Shown here piece after piece: positions 9,580-19,402 of a stretch of 64,000 bases of DNA. Position numbers and translations under genes: made by a program. This DNA is from Ensifer adhaerens (GTDB taxonomy: Bacteria > Pseudomonadota > Alphaproteobacteria > Rhizobiales > Rhizobiaceae): NCBI RefSeq assembly GCF_001270265.1, contig NZ_LGAP01000009.1:62001-126000 (forward strand), given 5' to 3'. The notes under the pieces were generated by a model, which saw nothing but the letters and a program-made list of their open reading frames with translations, was not told where the DNA came from and did not search any database. The first letter of the stretch is position 1, and the number at the start of each line of letters is the position of its first letter.

Positions 9580-10470
9580 ATGAAATTCAAGGCAACGTTG
9601 ATCGGCGCGACCGCCATTTTGATGTGGTCGCTGCTGGCGCTGTTTACGGCTGCGTCGGGTAAAATGCCGCCGTTCCAGTTGTCTGCGATCTGTTTCCTCA
9701 TCGGCAGTGTTCCCGGACTGATCGTCCTCGCGCTGAAGCCCGAGCGGCTCGCGCTCTTGAAGCAGCCGGCCAAGGTCTGGATCACCGGCATCGCCGGTCT
9801 TTTCGGCTATCACTTTCTCTACTTTACCGCGCTTCGCAACGCGCCGGCCGTCGAGGCGGGCTTGATCGCCTATCTCTGGCCGCTGCTGATTGTCGTCGGC
9901 TCGGCCCTGCTGCCCGGCGAACGGCTGCGCTGGTACCACGTTGCCGGCGCGTTTTCGGGCCTGATGGGAACGATCATGATCATCGCCCGCAACGGCATCG
10001 CCTTCGACGACGCCTATCTCATGGGTTACGGCGCCGCGTTGCTGTGCGCCTTCACCTGGTCCGGCTATTCGCTGCTGACCCGCCGCTTCGAGGCGGTTTC
10101 GACCGACGTCGTCACCGGCTTCTGCCTGGCGACGTCGTTCCTCTCTTTCGTGTGCCATTTCGGTCTGGAGACGACCGTATGGCCGGAAACGACGTTCGAG
10201 TGGCTGGCGGTTGCGGGCCTTGGCCTGTTGCCGGTGGGCGCCGCCTTCTATGCCTGGGACTTCGGCGTCAAGAACGGTAATATCCAGCTGCTCGGTGTTG
10301 CCAGCTATGCAGCGCCGGTGCTGTCGACGCTGATCCTGATCCTGTTCGGCTTTGCCGAGCCGTCCTGGCGCATCGCCGCCGCGTGCCTTTTCGTCACGGG
10401 CGGCGCCGTGCTGGCGGCCAAGGACATGATCTTCGGCAGGGGCCGCGCGGTGGCGCAGCCGGCAGAGTAA
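9580..10470 (+). CDS. EamA family (DMT superfamily) exporter, YddG-like
   Basis: The 296 aa product has ten hydrophobic helices in two EamA halves, roughly residues 5-135 and 150-285. LFGYHFLYFTALRNAPAVEA and AYLWPLLIVVGSALLPGERL are typical of the aromatic amino acid exporter subgroup, which includes YddG. It is an inner-membrane permease, probably exporting amino acids or related metabolites; the substrate is inferred from family only. It is preceded by one mosaic repeat and followed by a RIME element. Confidence 0.82.
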   Translation: MKFKATLIGATAILMWSLLALFTAASGKMPPFQLSAICFLIGSVPGLIVLALKPERLALLKQPAKVWITGIAGLFGYHFLYFTALRNAPAVEAGLIAYLWPLLIVVGSALLPGERLRWYHVAGAFSGLMGTIMIIARNGIAFDDAYLMGYGAALLCAFTWSGYSLLTRRFEAVSTDVVTGFCLATSFLSFVCHFGLETTVWPETTFEWLAVAGLGLLPVGAAFYAWDFGVKNGNIQLLGVASYAAPVLSTLILILFGFAEPSWRIAAACLFVTGGAVLAAKDMIFGRGRAVAQPAE

Positions 10471-10480
10471 CCGCCGAACT

Positions 10481-10551
10481 GCTCTATCTCTTTGATCTTA
10501 CGCATTTCCTGACGGAAAAACCGCTTCGCACTTTTCCTGGAAATGCTCTAT
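10481..10551 (-). repeat. RIME-type element, copy A (partial)
   Basis: About 70 bp matching, in inverse orientation, the elements at 29029-29130 and 35806-35910. Shared blocks are GCATTTCCAGGAAAAGTGCG, AGCGGTTTTTCCGTCAGG and AAGATCAAAGAGATAGAGC. Its right end (CTCTA) supplies the TAG stop of the cupin gene at 10548-10550. Confidence 0.8.
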
Positions 10552-10991
10552 TTCTCAGGCGGCGCCCAGTCGGGGGCCGCCATCTCGAAGACGGAGAAGT
10601 CGAAGCCCGGCGCCACCGTGCAGCCGACGAGCGTCCAGTCGCCGAGCGAGACGGCGGATTGCCACCAGTTGGGCGGTACCAGCCCTTGCGGGCGCTCGCC
10701 GTCCAGAATGCCGGGACCGAGACGCAGAACCGTTGCAGGCGCCCCTTCGGCGGCAATGCTCAATTCCAGCGGCGCGCCGGCATAGTGATGCCAGATCTCG
10801 GCGGCATCGCGCACCCGATGCCAGTGCGAGCGCTCGCCGCGCTCCAGGAGATAGTAGATCGCCGTCGAGTGACCCCGCGGCCCGCCGTTGCCGTCGCGGA
10901 AGGTCTGCACATACCAGCCGCCCTCGGGATGGCGCGTCAGTCCGAGCATTTCGATGATGGTGGAGGGCGTCAGGTCTTGGTCGGTCGCCAT
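10548..10991 (-). CDS. Cupin domain protein, DUF985 family
   Basis: The 147 aa product has the cupin_5 (DUF985) pattern: LGLTRHPEGGWYVQTFRD near the start, STAIYYLLERGERSHWHRV (metal-binding histidines), AEIWHHYAGAPLEL, and C-terminal GCTVAPGFDFSVFEMA. The fold is a small beta-barrel; no reaction is established. Its start overlaps the gloB stop by one base, so the two form an operon. The terminal TAG lies inside a RIME element, which suggests the C-terminus was reset by repeat insertion. Confidence 0.85.
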   Translation of the reverse strand: MATDQDLTPSTIIEMLGLTRHPEGGWYVQTFRDGNGGPRGHSTAIYYLLERGERSHWHRVRDAAEIWHHYAGAPLELSIAAEGAPATVLRLGPGILDGERPQGLVPPNWWQSAVSLGDWTLVGCTVAPGFDFSVFEMAAPDWAPPEK

Positions 10992-11761
10992 CAGAAGTTA
11001 TCCTTCCGCTTGCGGATTTCGGCAAAGACGGCCGCATCGGTCGCTCCTTCCATGCCGAGATGCGCGCGGATCTTCGCGTCGCCGGCGCGCAGGAACGGGT
11101 TCGTGCGCTTTTCCAGGCCGATCGTCGTGGGGGCAGTAAAGCCGCCATCGCAGCGGGTTTCCTCGATCTCGGCGGCACGCTCCTTCAGCGCACTATTGTC
11201 GGGATCGATCGTTACGGCGAAATGGGCGTTCGACAGCGTGTATTCGTGGCCGAAATAGACCGTGGTGTCGTCGGGCAGGGCGAGAAGCCGGCTGAGCGAC
11301 CGCCACATCGTATCCGGCGTTCCCTCGAACAAGCGGCCGCAGCCGAGCGCAAACAGGGTGTCGGCTGCAAAGAGCAGCTTGTCGTCCGGAAAGTGGAAAC
11401 AGATATGGCCGGCGGTGTGTCCGGGCGTTTCGATGACCTCGATCGGATGGCCGGCAAAGTCGAAGCGCTCGCCATGGCGCACGCTCCTGTCGATGGCGGG
11501 GATCTGCGCCGCTTCTGCAGCCGGCCCGATGATGGTCACGCCGAAACGATCCTTCAGGGCGACGTTGGCTGCGACGTGATCGCCATGGTGATGGGTGGTG
11601 AGGATATGGGTCAGCTTCCACCCCCGGCGCTCCAGTGCCTCCAGGATCGGCTGCTCTTCGGGCGCGTCGATCGACGCGGTGGCGCCGCTGACCGGATCGT
11701 GCAGCAGCACGCCGAAATTGTCGGTGCGGCAGAGGAAAAGGTCGAGTTCGAGTGCGGCCAT
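10991..11761 (-). CDS. gloB: Hydroxyacylglutathione hydrolase (glyoxalase II)
   Basis: The 256 aa product starts [20 protein letters not shown]. It carries the metallo-beta-lactamase motif THHHGDH near residues 56-62, then [27 protein letters not shown] and [13 protein letters not shown], all diagnostic of glyoxalase II. It hydrolyses S-D-lactoylglutathione to lactate and glutathione, completing methylglyoxal detoxification. An upstream in-frame extension runs into a mosaic repeat and is rejected. It forms an operon with the downstream cupin gene. Confidence 0.95.
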   Translation of the reverse strand: MAALELDLFLCRTDNFGVLLHDPVSGATASIDAPEEQPILEALERRGWKLTHILTTHHHGDHVAANVALKDRFGVTIIGPAAEAAQIPAIDRSVRHGERFDFAGHPIEVIETPGHTAGHICFHFPDDKLLFAADTLFALGCGRLFEGTPDTMWRSLSRLLALPDDTTVYFGHEYTLSNAHFAVTIDPDNSALKERAAEIEETRCDGGFTAPTTIGLEKRTNPFLRAGDAKIRAHLGMEGATDAAVFAEIRKRKDNF

Positions 11762-11786
11762 GGCATGTCTTCCGATCGGCTTCTTC

Positions 11787-11889
11787 TGCATGATCTTTCG
11801 ATCGGTATCGATCTTTGGCAAAATCATGCAGCGAGTTTAAAGCGCTACAGTGACCTTGCGCGTCATATTCGACGCACGGCACTGCAGTA
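11787..11889 (-). repeat. Two-palindrome mosaic repeat, family 2, inverted copy in the gloB leader
   Basis: Read on the minus strand it starts TTACTGCAGTGCCGTGCGTC, continues through GACGCGCAAGGTCACTGTAG and ends with a CTGCATGATTTT...GATCATGCAG palindrome, parallel to copies at 9451 and 32963. It sits 26 bases upstream of the gloB start, so it should be transcribed as a structured leader. Confidence 0.65.
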
Positions 11890-11943
11890 ACTGCTGCCGA
11901 ATGTAGCGAGGCTTGCCTTGAAGTCTACCGCTTCAAGGCTAAC

Positions 11944-12708
11944 ATGTTGCGCATGCACACTGATATCGTCGATCTCCGAGAATTCTATCATTCCGAACTG
12001 GGCCGAATGGCGGAACAGTCCGTGACCATGGCGCTGTCCTCAGTCTGGGCGCGCCTGCCCGAAGAGCGGCTCGTCGGGCTCGGCTATGCCGTGCCCTATC
12101 TCGAACGCTTCCGCAAGGACACGGAGCGAACCTTCGCCTTCATGCCGGCAGGGCAGGGGGCGGTGAACTGGCCGGTTGCCGAGCTGTCCTCGACGGCGCT
12201 GGTGTTCGACGAGGAACTGCCGCTGCCCGATGCCTCGATCGACCGGGTGCTGATGGTGCATTCGCTGGAATTTGCCGAAAGCCCGCGGGAGACGATGAAG
12301 GAGATCTGGCGGGTGCTGGCGCCGGGAGGCCGGCTGGTGATCGTCGTGCCCAACCGCCGCGGTGTATGGGCGCGCATGGAGCATACGCCTTTTGGCTCCG
12401 GGCGGCCCTATTCGCGCGGTCAGTTGACGGCGCTCTTGCGCGAAACGAACTTTACACCCGGCGCTTCGGCGGAGGCGCTGTTTTTCCCGCCATCGAAGCT
12501 GAAGATGATCCTGCGCCTGCGCCGCGGCTTCGAGCGGCTTGGTCGGTCGCTCTGGCCGGTTTTTTCCGGCGTGATTGTGGTCGAGGCGCAGAAGCGGCTC
12601 TATCAGGGCCTGCCGGTTGCGGCGCGCGCATCGCGCCGCGTGTTCGTGCCGGTGCTGGCCCCGCACGGTATCCCCAGCACCCGGGAGAGACCGCGCGCTC
12701 AGTCGTGA
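11944..12708 (+). CDS. Class I SAM-dependent methyltransferase
   Basis: The 254 aa product starts at the ATG at 11944; ATG 11953 is an alternative. The post-I motif region ([20 protein letters not shown]) and [19 protein letters not shown] are typical of the methyltransf_11 group. The usual glycine-rich motif I is weak ([19 protein letters not shown]), as in the rhizobial proteins found beside gloB. The substrate is unknown. It diverges from gloB, and hisC starts 92 bases downstream. Confidence 0.8.
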   Translation: MLRMHTDIVDLREFYHSELGRMAEQSVTMALSSVWARLPEERLVGLGYAVPYLERFRKDTERTFAFMPAGQGAVNWPVAELSSTALVFDEELPLPDASIDRVLMVHSLEFAESPRETMKEIWRVLAPGGRLVIVVPNRRGVWARMEHTPFGSGRPYSRGQLTALLRETNFTPGASAEALFFPPSKLKMILRLRRGFERLGRSLWPVFSGVIVVEAQKRLYQGLPVAARASRRVFVPVLAPHGIPSTRERPRAQS

Positions 12709-12799
12709 TCGCTGTTCTACCAGGGCTTGCCCACCCTCGACAAATGCCGATTGCGCCGGTATTGGCTTGGCCTCATTTCCTGCCTTGAAAGCTGATCCG

Positions 12800-13906
12800 A
12801 TGAGCCTTGCCTCGAAGAGCCCGCAGCCGCGCCCCGGCATTCTGGACATTGCCGCCTATGTGCCCGGCAAGGAGCATGCCCCCGGTGTCGCCAAGGTTCA
12901 CAAGCTCTCCTCCAACGAGACGCCGCTCGGCGCCAGCCCCAGGGCGATCGAGGCGTTTCAGGCCGCGGCCTTCAATCTGGAGCGCTATCCCGACGGCCAG
13001 GCGCAGGCGCTGCGCGCGGCGATCGGTGCCGTGCACGGGCTCAACCCGGCAAACATCCTGTGCGGCAACGGCTCGGACGAACTTCTCAGCCTCCTCTGCC
13101 ACACTTATCTCGCGCCCGGCGACGAGGGCATCATCACCGAGCACGGGTTCCTGGTCTATAAGATCCAGATCATGGCCGCCGGCGGCACGCCGGTCACGGT
13201 CAAGGAGCGGAACGCCACCGTCGACGTCGATGCGATCCTTGCTGCAGTGACCGAGCGCACGAAGCTCGTGTTCATCGCCAATCCGGCGAACCCGACCGGC
13301 ACCTATATCCCGGTCGACGAAGTTCGCCGCCTGCATGCGGGCCTGCCCGAGGGCGTGCTGCTCGTGCTCGATGCGGCCTATGCCGAATATGTTCGCCGCA
13401 ACGATTACGTGGCCGGGCTCGAGCTGGTATCGGCCAACCGTAATGTCGTCATGACGCGAACCTTCTCGAAGATCTACGGTCTGGCTGGCCTGCGCATCGG
13501 CTGGATGTACGCGCCGCCGGAAGTGATCGACGCCGTCGATCGCGTCCGCGGGCCGTTCAATCTCAGTGCTGCGGCGATTGCGGCCGGAGCGGCCGCGGTT
13601 CGCGATCAGGCCTTCGTCGCGCGGGCGGTCGACCATAACCTCGTCTGGCTGGAGCGCGTCAGCCGCTCGCTGGAAGCGATCCGCCTCAGGGTCACGCCAT
13701 CGGTGACCAACTTCGTGCTCATCCACTTCCCGGACGAGGACGGCAAGCACGCGGTCGATGCGGACGCGTTCCTGACCCGTCGCGGCTTCATTCTGCGCGC
13801 AATCGCGGCTTATGGCTTTCCCAATGCCTTGCGCATGACCATCGGCTCTCAGGAAGCCAACGAGGGTGTCATCGCGGCACTGACAGAATTCATGGGACGG
13901 AAATGA
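12800..13906 (+). CDS. hisC: Histidinol-phosphate aminotransferase
   Basis: The 368 aa product is a class I/II PLP aminotransferase. Motifs are [18 protein letters not shown], the glycine-rich [33 protein letters not shown], and the PLP lysine in [17 protein letters not shown]. It converts histidinol phosphate with 2-oxoglutarate, and in rhizobia such copies next to tyrC may also act on aromatic oxo-acids. The ATG at 12800 is preferred to longer in-frame extensions. Its TGA overlaps the tyrC start, so the two are coupled. Confidence 0.92.
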   Translation: MSLASKSPQPRPGILDIAAYVPGKEHAPGVAKVHKLSSNETPLGASPRAIEAFQAAAFNLERYPDGQAQALRAAIGAVHGLNPANILCGNGSDELLSLLCHTYLAPGDEGIITEHGFLVYKIQIMAAGGTPVTVKERNATVDVDAILAAVTERTKLVFIANPANPTGTYIPVDEVRRLHAGLPEGVLLVLDAAYAEYVRRNDYVAGLELVSANRNVVMTRTFSKIYGLAGLRIGWMYAPPEVIDAVDRVRGPFNLSAAAIAAGAAAVRDQAFVARAVDHNLVWLERVSRSLEAIRLRVTPSVTNFVLIHFPDEDGKHAVDADAFLTRRGFILRAIAAYGFPNALRMTIGSQEANEGVIAALTEFMGRK

Positions 13907-14829
13907 TGACACAGCAGTTTGAAACGATCGCGCTTATCGGCATCGGCCTCATCGGCTCATCGATCGCCCGGGAAATCCGCGACAAGCAGCTCGCCGGCAC
14001 CCTGGTGATCTCGACCCGCAGCGAAGCGACGCTTTCGCGCGCCGAAGAGCTTGGCCTTGGCGATCGCTACACGCTGTCGGCTGCCGATGCGGTGCGCGGC
14101 GCCGATCTCGTCATCGTGTCGGTGCCCGTCGGTGCATCCGGTGCGGTGGCCGCTGAAATAGCGGCTCACCTGAAGCCTGGGGCGATCGTGACCGATGTCG
14201 GCTCGACCAAGGGCTCGGTCATCGCCCAGATGGCGCCGCATCTGCCCGACACGGTTCATTTCGTGCCGGGGCATCCGATTGCCGGCACCGAGCATTCCGG
14301 CCCCGACGCCGGCTTCGTCGGCCTCTTCCGTGGCCGCTGGTGCATCCTGACGCCGCCGCCCGGCCAGGACGAGGAAGCGATCGCGCAGCTGCGACTGTTC
14401 TGGGAAACGCTCGGCTCGATGGTCGAGGAAATGGATGCCGAGCACCACGACAAGGTGCTGGCGATCGTCTCGCATCTGCCGCACATCATCGCCTACAACA
14501 TCGTCGGCACGGCGGACGATCTGGAAGCGGTGACCGAATCCGAAGTCATCAAGTATTCGGCGTCGGGTTTCCGCGACTTCACCCGTCTGGCCGCTTCCGA
14601 CCCAACCATGTGGCGGGACGTCTGCCTGCACAACAAGGACGCGATCCTGGAAATGCTGTCGCGGTTTTCCGAGGACCTCGCCTATCTGCAGCGGGCGATC
14701 CGCTGGGGCGACGGCGACAAGCTGTTCGACCTCTTCACCCGCACCCGCGCGATCCGTCGCTCGATCATTCAGGCGGGCCAGGACACGGCCATGCCGGACT
14801 TCGGCCGTCACGCGATGGACCAGAAGTAG
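13903..14829 (+). CDS. tyrC: Prephenate/arogenate dehydrogenase family protein
   Basis: The 308 aa product starts at overlapping ATGs at 13903/13906. The NAD-binding N-terminus reads [17 protein letters not shown]. It is followed by [28 protein letters not shown] (catalytic-site histidine) and [20 protein letters not shown], as in TyrA/TyrC dehydrogenases. It oxidatively decarboxylates prephenate or arogenate in tyrosine synthesis; which substrate is preferred cannot be read here. It forms an operon with hisC and ends at a strong terminator. Confidence 0.92.
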   Translation: MMTQQFETIALIGIGLIGSSIAREIRDKQLAGTLVISTRSEATLSRAEELGLGDRYTLSAADAVRGADLVIVSVPVGASGAVAAEIAAHLKPGAIVTDVGSTKGSVIAQMAPHLPDTVHFVPGHPIAGTEHSGPDAGFVGLFRGRWCILTPPPGQDEEAIAQLRLFWETLGSMVEEMDAEHHDKVLAIVSHLPHIIAYNIVGTADDLEAVTESEVIKYSASGFRDFTRLAASDPTMWRDVCLHNKDAILEMLSRFSEDLAYLQRAIRWGDGDKLFDLFTRTRAIRRSIIQAGQDTAMPDFGRHAMDQK

Positions 14830-14846
14830 GCGTTACGCAAAAAGAA

Positions 14847-14885
14847 AGCCCGGGGCGTGGAATGATCCATGCCCCGGGCTTTTTT
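14847..14885. terminator. Strong bidirectional terminator
   Basis: AGCCCGGGGC pairs with GCCCCGGGCT around an inner TGGA/TCCA stem. An A-rich stretch lies upstream and TTTTTT downstream. It separates the converging tyrC and DUF2125 genes. Confidence 0.92.
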
Positions 14886-14898
14886 ATTCGCGCCTGTA

Positions 14899-15912
14899 TC
14901 AGAGTGTCGGCAGCACGCCGATCGGGATGAAGGCGAGGAAAGCGGTGCCGTCGCGCACGTTGAGCTTCACTGTCGCCTCGTTCTTGCCGTTGGCAAGCGC
15001 CTTCAGCATGTTGGCGGTGTTGTTGACGAGGTTCGCATCGTCGGGGATCAGCGTGACCAGATTGGCCCGCCAGGCCTCGATATTGGTCATCGTCAGCGAA
15101 AACTCACCGGAGATCAGCCCCTGGTCGTTGACTGAGAACGGGCCCGACAGCTTGGCGTTCATTCCCGAGCCGAGGTCAAGCGTCATCTGGCGCAGTTCGC
15201 CCTTGCTGCCACGCAGCATGGCGGGCGTCGGGATGCCCGAGCCCATCCAGCTCGCCTTGTCGACAAAGGGGAGGTCGGCGGCGACATTGGCGGGCGGCGC
15301 GAAGCTCGCGCCGTTCTCCGGGCGAAGATCGAGCTTGTCGACGCTTACGGCCGCATCGAGGTCGTTGCCATTCCGACGCAGATGCATTTCGCCATGGCTG
15401 GCGCCGAAACCGAAGCTGCCGCCGGTCAGCGGCAGGCGCACGGTGCCGGTCAGGTTGTCATAGGTGAGCGAGCTGCGGTCGAGGCCGGAGAGCGTCGCCC
15501 TGACGCTCGCATGCAGCAGCGTCCAGTCGGCCGAGACATTGAGGTCGGGCGATACGCGCAGTTCTGCCGGACCATCGAGTTCGATGATCGCGTGGCCGGG
15601 CTGGTAGACCTGCGCTGCGGTTCGAAGCGCGCCGAAGGAGGCGGAGGCGCCGCGGCGGGTGTCGTCGAGATTGACCTTGTCGCAGAAGAGCCCGATGCGG
15701 AAGGGGAAGCCACGCACGTCCATGTTCGTGCACTCGCCGCCGAGCCCGTTTGCCCGGCCGTCTGCGAGATGGGCCGTCAGGCGTTTCTCGACCTGATCGG
15801 CCACGGCAAACCAGCCGGCCGAGTAGGCGGCACAGACGATCACGATGCCGGCGATCAGCCAGCGAAACTTCCGGCTGACCGGCGAGGGATTGGCGACTGC
15901 GGTTGCGGTCAT
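14899..15912 (-). CDS. DUF2125 domain-containing membrane-anchored protein
   Basis: The 337 aa product has one N-terminal membrane helix (WLIAGIVIVCAAYSAGWFAV, about residues 18-37), so it is probably anchored in the inner membrane and faces the periplasm. The body matches DUF2125: GGECTNMDVRGFPFRIGLFCDKV and QVYQPGHAIIELDGPAEL, continuing as repetitive beta-strand segments. Function unknown. The family is widespread in alphaproteobacteria and usually lies next to hisC-tyrC or ChaC genes, as here. Confidence 0.85.
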   Translation of the reverse strand: MTATAVANPSPVSRKFRWLIAGIVIVCAAYSAGWFAVADQVEKRLTAHLADGRANGLGGECTNMDVRGFPFRIGLFCDKVNLDDTRRGASASFGALRTAAQVYQPGHAIIELDGPAELRVSPDLNVSADWTLLHASVRATLSGLDRSSLTYDNLTGTVRLPLTGGSFGFGASHGEMHLRRNGNDLDAAVSVDKLDLRPENGASFAPPANVAADLPFVDKASWMGSGIPTPAMLRGSKGELRQMTLDLGSGMNAKLSGPFSVNDQGLISGEFSLTMTNIEAWRANLVTLIPDDANLVNNTANMLKALANGKNEATVKLNVRDGTAFLAFIPIGVLPTL

Positions 15913-16104
15913 GATAACGCGTACTCCACCAAACTCAGACCGCGGCCGCCTTTCGGGTGGCGCCGCCGATCCTGTTTATTATCTTTCATACTATGCACGG
16001 GAACGACTTGTCTCTTCCGTGCCGAGATGCTGTGCCGTAGAAAACCGACATGGCTGACCACCGATGAGCCGACGATTCGGCGATGAGCAGACAGCGCGGA
16101 TTGA

Positions 16105-16656
16105 ATGACAGTGGATATGGACGAATTTTGGGTCTTTGGCTACGGGTCGCTGATGTGGAACCCGGGCTTCCGGTTCGAGGAAAGATCGACGGCGCGAGCA
16201 TTTGGCTATCGTCGATCGCTTTGCGTGCGCTCGTGGGTCCATCGCGGCACGCAGCAGCGACCAGGCCTCGTGCTGGGGCTCGATTATGGCGGCTCCTGCA
16301 TCGGTACGGCGTTTCGCGTCGACAACGGCGAGAGGGCCGAGGTGGTCGACTATCTGCGCGAGCGCGAGCTTGTCACGCATGTCTACAAGGAAAAGACGAT
16401 GCCGGTGCAGCTCGCCGACGGCCGGCGTGTTCCGGCGCTGACCTACGTGATCGATCGCGCCCATGTGCAATATGCCGGGGCGCTCAGTGCCCCGGAGGCG
16501 GCGGCGATCGTCGCGGTCTCGTCGGGAAAGTCGGGGGCAAACAGCGAATACGTGTTCAACACGCTTGCCCATCTCAAGGAGATGGGCATTCGCGACCATT
16601 GGCTGGAAGAAGTCGTGACGACGCTTAACGCATCGGTCGCCAGATCGAAGCCGTAG
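16105..16656 (+). CDS. chaC: ChaC-type gamma-glutamylcyclotransferase
   Basis: The 183 aa product has the ChaC/GGCT motifs: WVFGYGSLMWNPGF (substrate loop), RSWVHRGTQQRPGLVLGLD, the GTAFRV strand, and YLRERELVTHVYKEK with the likely catalytic Glu. It probably cleaves glutathione to 5-oxoproline and Cys-Gly in the cytoplasm. An ATG at 16117 is an alternative start. It is divergent from the DUF2125 gene and ends 5 bases from the convergent plsC. Confidence 0.88.
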   Translation: MTVDMDEFWVFGYGSLMWNPGFRFEERSTARAFGYRRSLCVRSWVHRGTQQRPGLVLGLDYGGSCIGTAFRVDNGERAEVVDYLRERELVTHVYKEKTMPVQLADGRRVPALTYVIDRAHVQYAGALSAPEAAAIVAVSSGKSGANSEYVFNTLAHLKEMGIRDHWLEEVVTTLNASVARSKP

Positions 16657-16661
16657 CCGAT

Positions 16662-17453
16662 TTAGCCGCGGCCGGCGGCCTTCAATTCGTTGAGGCGCTG
16701 CCGTGCCGTCGGCGGCAGCGGCAGATGCGGGTTGTTCCTGACGGTCTCGATCAGCAACTCGTCGCTTGCTGCCTCGGTCACCTCGACCAGTCTGGCGAGG
16801 AACTCGTCGGGATCCAGACCGGCCTCGATCGGCGGCAGCACGCGCACCTTGAAATGACCGGGGAAGCGCAGGAACTTGCGGCGCGGCCAGAACAGGCCGG
16901 GATGCATGGCGACAGGCACAACAGGCACATTGAGATCGCGATAGAGCCGGGCGATGCCGTATTTGTAGTGCGGCGGTGCGCCAGGCGGCCGCCGGGTGCC
17001 TTCGGGATAGATGATCAACTCGCGGCCGGAAGCCATTTCCTGCTTGGTGCGATCCATGACTTCGGTCATGGCACGGCCACGGGCGGCCCGGTTCACCGGC
17101 ACCATGCGCTGCTTCTTGATGTACCAGCCGAAGAGCGGGATCCAGGTCAGTTCGCGCTTGAGAATGAAGAACGGATCATTGAGCCAGGGCAGGAGCGCAT
17201 AGACATCCCAGAACGACTGGTGCTTGGGCGCGAAGATGTAGCCGCTCTTGGGAATGTTTTCCAAGCCCTCGATCTCGAAGGTCGTGCCGACCATCTTTTC
17301 GAACAGCCAGTGATTGCTGCGCGCCCAATTCTTCGGAACGAACCACGCCGTCTTTCGCGGCACCAGAAAATAGGCCGGCGTAAAGACGATCATCTGCAGG
17401 ATCAGATTGACGTAGAAGACCAGATTGAAAAGGACCGAACGCAGGACGATCAT
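16662..17453 (-). CDS. plsC: 1-acyl-sn-glycerol-3-phosphate acyltransferase
   Basis: The 263 aa product starts MIVLRSVLFNLVFYVNLILQ, with an N-terminal membrane helix. The acyltransferase motifs are HQSFWD (HX4D, near residue 78), PLFGWYIKKQRMVPVNR and IIYPEGTRRPPG (substrate-binding EGTR). It makes phosphatidic acid at the inner membrane. A longer in-frame start at 17519 adds 22 residues without conservation. It lies downstream of, and on the same strand as, the YdcF-type gene. Confidence 0.93.
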   Translation of the reverse strand: MIVLRSVLFNLVFYVNLILQMIVFTPAYFLVPRKTAWFVPKNWARSNHWLFEKMVGTTFEIEGLENIPKSGYIFAPKHQSFWDVYALLPWLNDPFFILKRELTWIPLFGWYIKKQRMVPVNRAARGRAMTEVMDRTKQEMASGRELIIYPEGTRRPPGAPPHYKYGIARLYRDLNVPVVPVAMHPGLFWPRRKFLRFPGHFKVRVLPPIEAGLDPDEFLARLVEVTEAASDELLIETVRNNPHLPLPPTARQRLNELKAAGRG

Positions 17454-17578
17454 CAGCAGGCTCTCGAGAGGCGAGTTCAGGGATATCCAGCCCGTGGGCC
17501 GATGGATCGCTGCGTACACGAATAAACGCCGAAGGAAAACCGCCCGTTCTCACTTTGCTGATTGAGGCGCGCCAGCGA

Positions 17579-18307
17579 TTATTCTTCGGCCGGCGTCGCA
17601 CGCGAGGGAACGGTGCGCAAGCCGCTCGCCGGGCGGGCACCCGCCATATCGCGCACGGAGGCGACGGAATATTTGCCGAACTCCAGCAGGATCGATTTCA
17701 GCACCATCGGATTGCGTAGCCAGTTCGTCGTCTTGAGGTCCGAATTGACGACGGGATAGGCGATGAATTCGGTCTCCGGGCGGGCGCGGCGCAGCTCGAG
17801 CAGGCTTCGCGGCATGTGGTAGTTGTTGGTCACGACCAGCACGCGCTTGTAGCCTCGGTCGCTGATCCATTGGCTTGCCTCGGTCGCGTTGCCGATCGTG
17901 TCGATCGCCTCGTGACCGATGTCGACGCAGCACTTGAAGAGATCGGCCGAGCTTTGGGTGTTGCGCCGGATCTGGCTGCCGGTGGTCGCCGGGTGGACGC
18001 CCGAAATCAGCAGTCGTTTGCCGGCCCCGGACTTCAGGAGGTCGACCGCCTGATCGATGCGCTGAAAGCCGCCGGTCAAGACGACGATCGCTTCCGCCTT
18101 CGGGTTTGCCGGAGGCTGCAAGGAGGCGACGGTATCGGCGAAGTTGAGGAAGGCTGCGACAACGATCGCGAACGGCACAAGCAGAATGAAGAACGTTCGC
18201 CGGAGGATTTTGCGCAGAGGACCACGGGGTCGGCGTTCTTGCTCGGCCCCGCCTTGCCATTTTCCGCCTCCGGCCATCCCGCTCCCGCGAAGTCCTTGCG
18301 CCATCAT
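17579..18307 (-). CDS. YdcF family protein (DUF218)
   Basis: The 242 aa product has a basic N-terminus, one membrane helix (FFILLVPFAIVVAAFLNFAD, about residues 39-58) and a DUF218 domain: EAIVVLTGGFQRIDQAVDLL, KRLLISGVHPATTGSQI, NATEASQWISDRGYKRVLVV, then TNNYHMPRSLLEL. Members have a Rossmann-like fold and are proposed to act on envelope precursors; no activity is established for this subgroup. The gene lies downstream of ftsEX on the same strand, the conserved rhizobial order. Confidence 0.85.
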   Translation of the reverse strand: MMAQGLRGSGMAGGGKWQGGAEQERRPRGPLRKILRRTFFILLVPFAIVVAAFLNFADTVASLQPPANPKAEAIVVLTGGFQRIDQAVDLLKSGAGKRLLISGVHPATTGSQIRRNTQSSADLFKCCVDIGHEAIDTIGNATEASQWISDRGYKRVLVVTNNYHMPRSLLELRRARPETEFIAYPVVNSDLKTTNWLRNPMVLKSILLEFGKYSVASVRDMAGARPASGLRTVPSRATPAEE

Positions 18308-18373
18308 GATTCTCTTCAGATAGCGCCAGATTGCGGCAAGGAATAGATCGAATAAAGGCGAAACATCTGGGCG

Positions 18374-19402
18374 TCAGCTTTGGTAGGTATCCGTACGTCC
18401 GGGGTCGGAGCGGATCAGGTCGATCTCGTAGATCGTGCGCGTTACCGTGAGCCGCGCCGTCAGCGTCGTCAACACCGCAATGACGATCATGATGGCGATA
18501 ATGCCGAGATAGCCACTGTAGCCGATGGTGAATGTGCCGAAGAGGGCGGTCGCCTGGTCGGTTTCCGGCGTCGCCAATGTGCGGGATTGCCAGTAGCCTG
18601 CAAGCGCAAAGAAGATTGCGGCGAGCAGGCCGCCGGCGCCGGCCCCCTTGAGGCTTATTCTCAGGAAGTGCTTCTGGAACTCCGATGCCACGAAGCCTGC
18701 CTCGGCGCCGACGAAGTGCAGCACTTCGACGATATGGCGGTTTCCAGACAGTGCACCGCGCGTGGCGAAGATGACGGTCAGCACCATGGTCGAGAACACG
18801 AGGACGAGCACGCCCGTGCCGATCATCGCCGTCGTGTTGGCCATCGCCACCAGGCGGTCGACCCAGGTGCGGTGATCGTCGAGGAAGGCCTGCGGGATGA
18901 TCTCGGTCAGCGCCTTGCGCATGGCGGCGAAATCGGGCGGATTGTTTTCGTCGATGGTGATGATGACGAGGCGGGGAACCGGCAACTCGTCGAGATCGAG
19001 GCCCTCGCCGAGCCAGGGTTCGAGCAGGCGGGCGGTTGCTTCGCGGTCGACGATCTTGCCAACGGTCGCACCGCTGAAGGTCAAAGCCAGGTCGCGCGCG
19101 TCGGCGAGCGCCTTTTCCATGTCGAGATTGTCGTCCGGCTTGATCTGGATGGTGATCTCGCGGGAAATCTGGCTCTGCCAGCTTTGCGCGGTGGCGCGCA
19201 CCATGCTGACGCCGCCAAGCGTAAGGCAGGCAAGAAACGACATGATGGCGATCACGCACATCAGCGCGTGGCCGGACACGTTTGTTGCCGGCACGATCGG
19301 CCCCATCGGCCGCACGCGCATCTCCGTCCGGCGCGGCTGCTGCTGCGGTTCCGGTTGCTGCTCCGGCACCTCGTGGGTGCGTTTGGTGCGGCCCTCACTC
19401 AT
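18374..19402 (-). CDS. ftsX: Cell division protein FtsX
   Basis: The 342 aa product has a proline- and glutamine-rich cytoplasmic N-terminus and a first membrane helix (ALMCVIAIMSFLACLTLGGV). A periplasmic domain (about residues 75-190) precedes three C-terminal helices with VFATRGALSGNRHIVEVLHFVG-type FtsX sequence. It forms the ABC-like complex with FtsE that controls peptidoglycan hydrolases at division. Its start overlaps the ftsE end by 8 bases. Confidence 0.92.
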   Translation of the reverse strand: MSEGRTKRTHEVPEQQPEPQQQPRRTEMRVRPMGPIVPATNVSGHALMCVIAIMSFLACLTLGGVSMVRATAQSWQSQISREITIQIKPDDNLDMEKALADARDLALTFSGATVGKIVDREATARLLEPWLGEGLDLDELPVPRLVIITIDENNPPDFAAMRKALTEIIPQAFLDDHRTWVDRLVAMANTTAMIGTGVLVLVFSTMVLTVIFATRGALSGNRHIVEVLHFVGAEAGFVASEFQKHFLRISLKGAGAGGLLAAIFFALAGYWQSRTLATPETDQATALFGTFTIGYSGYLGIIAIMIVIAVLTTLTARLTVTRTIYEIDLIRSDPGRTDTYQS

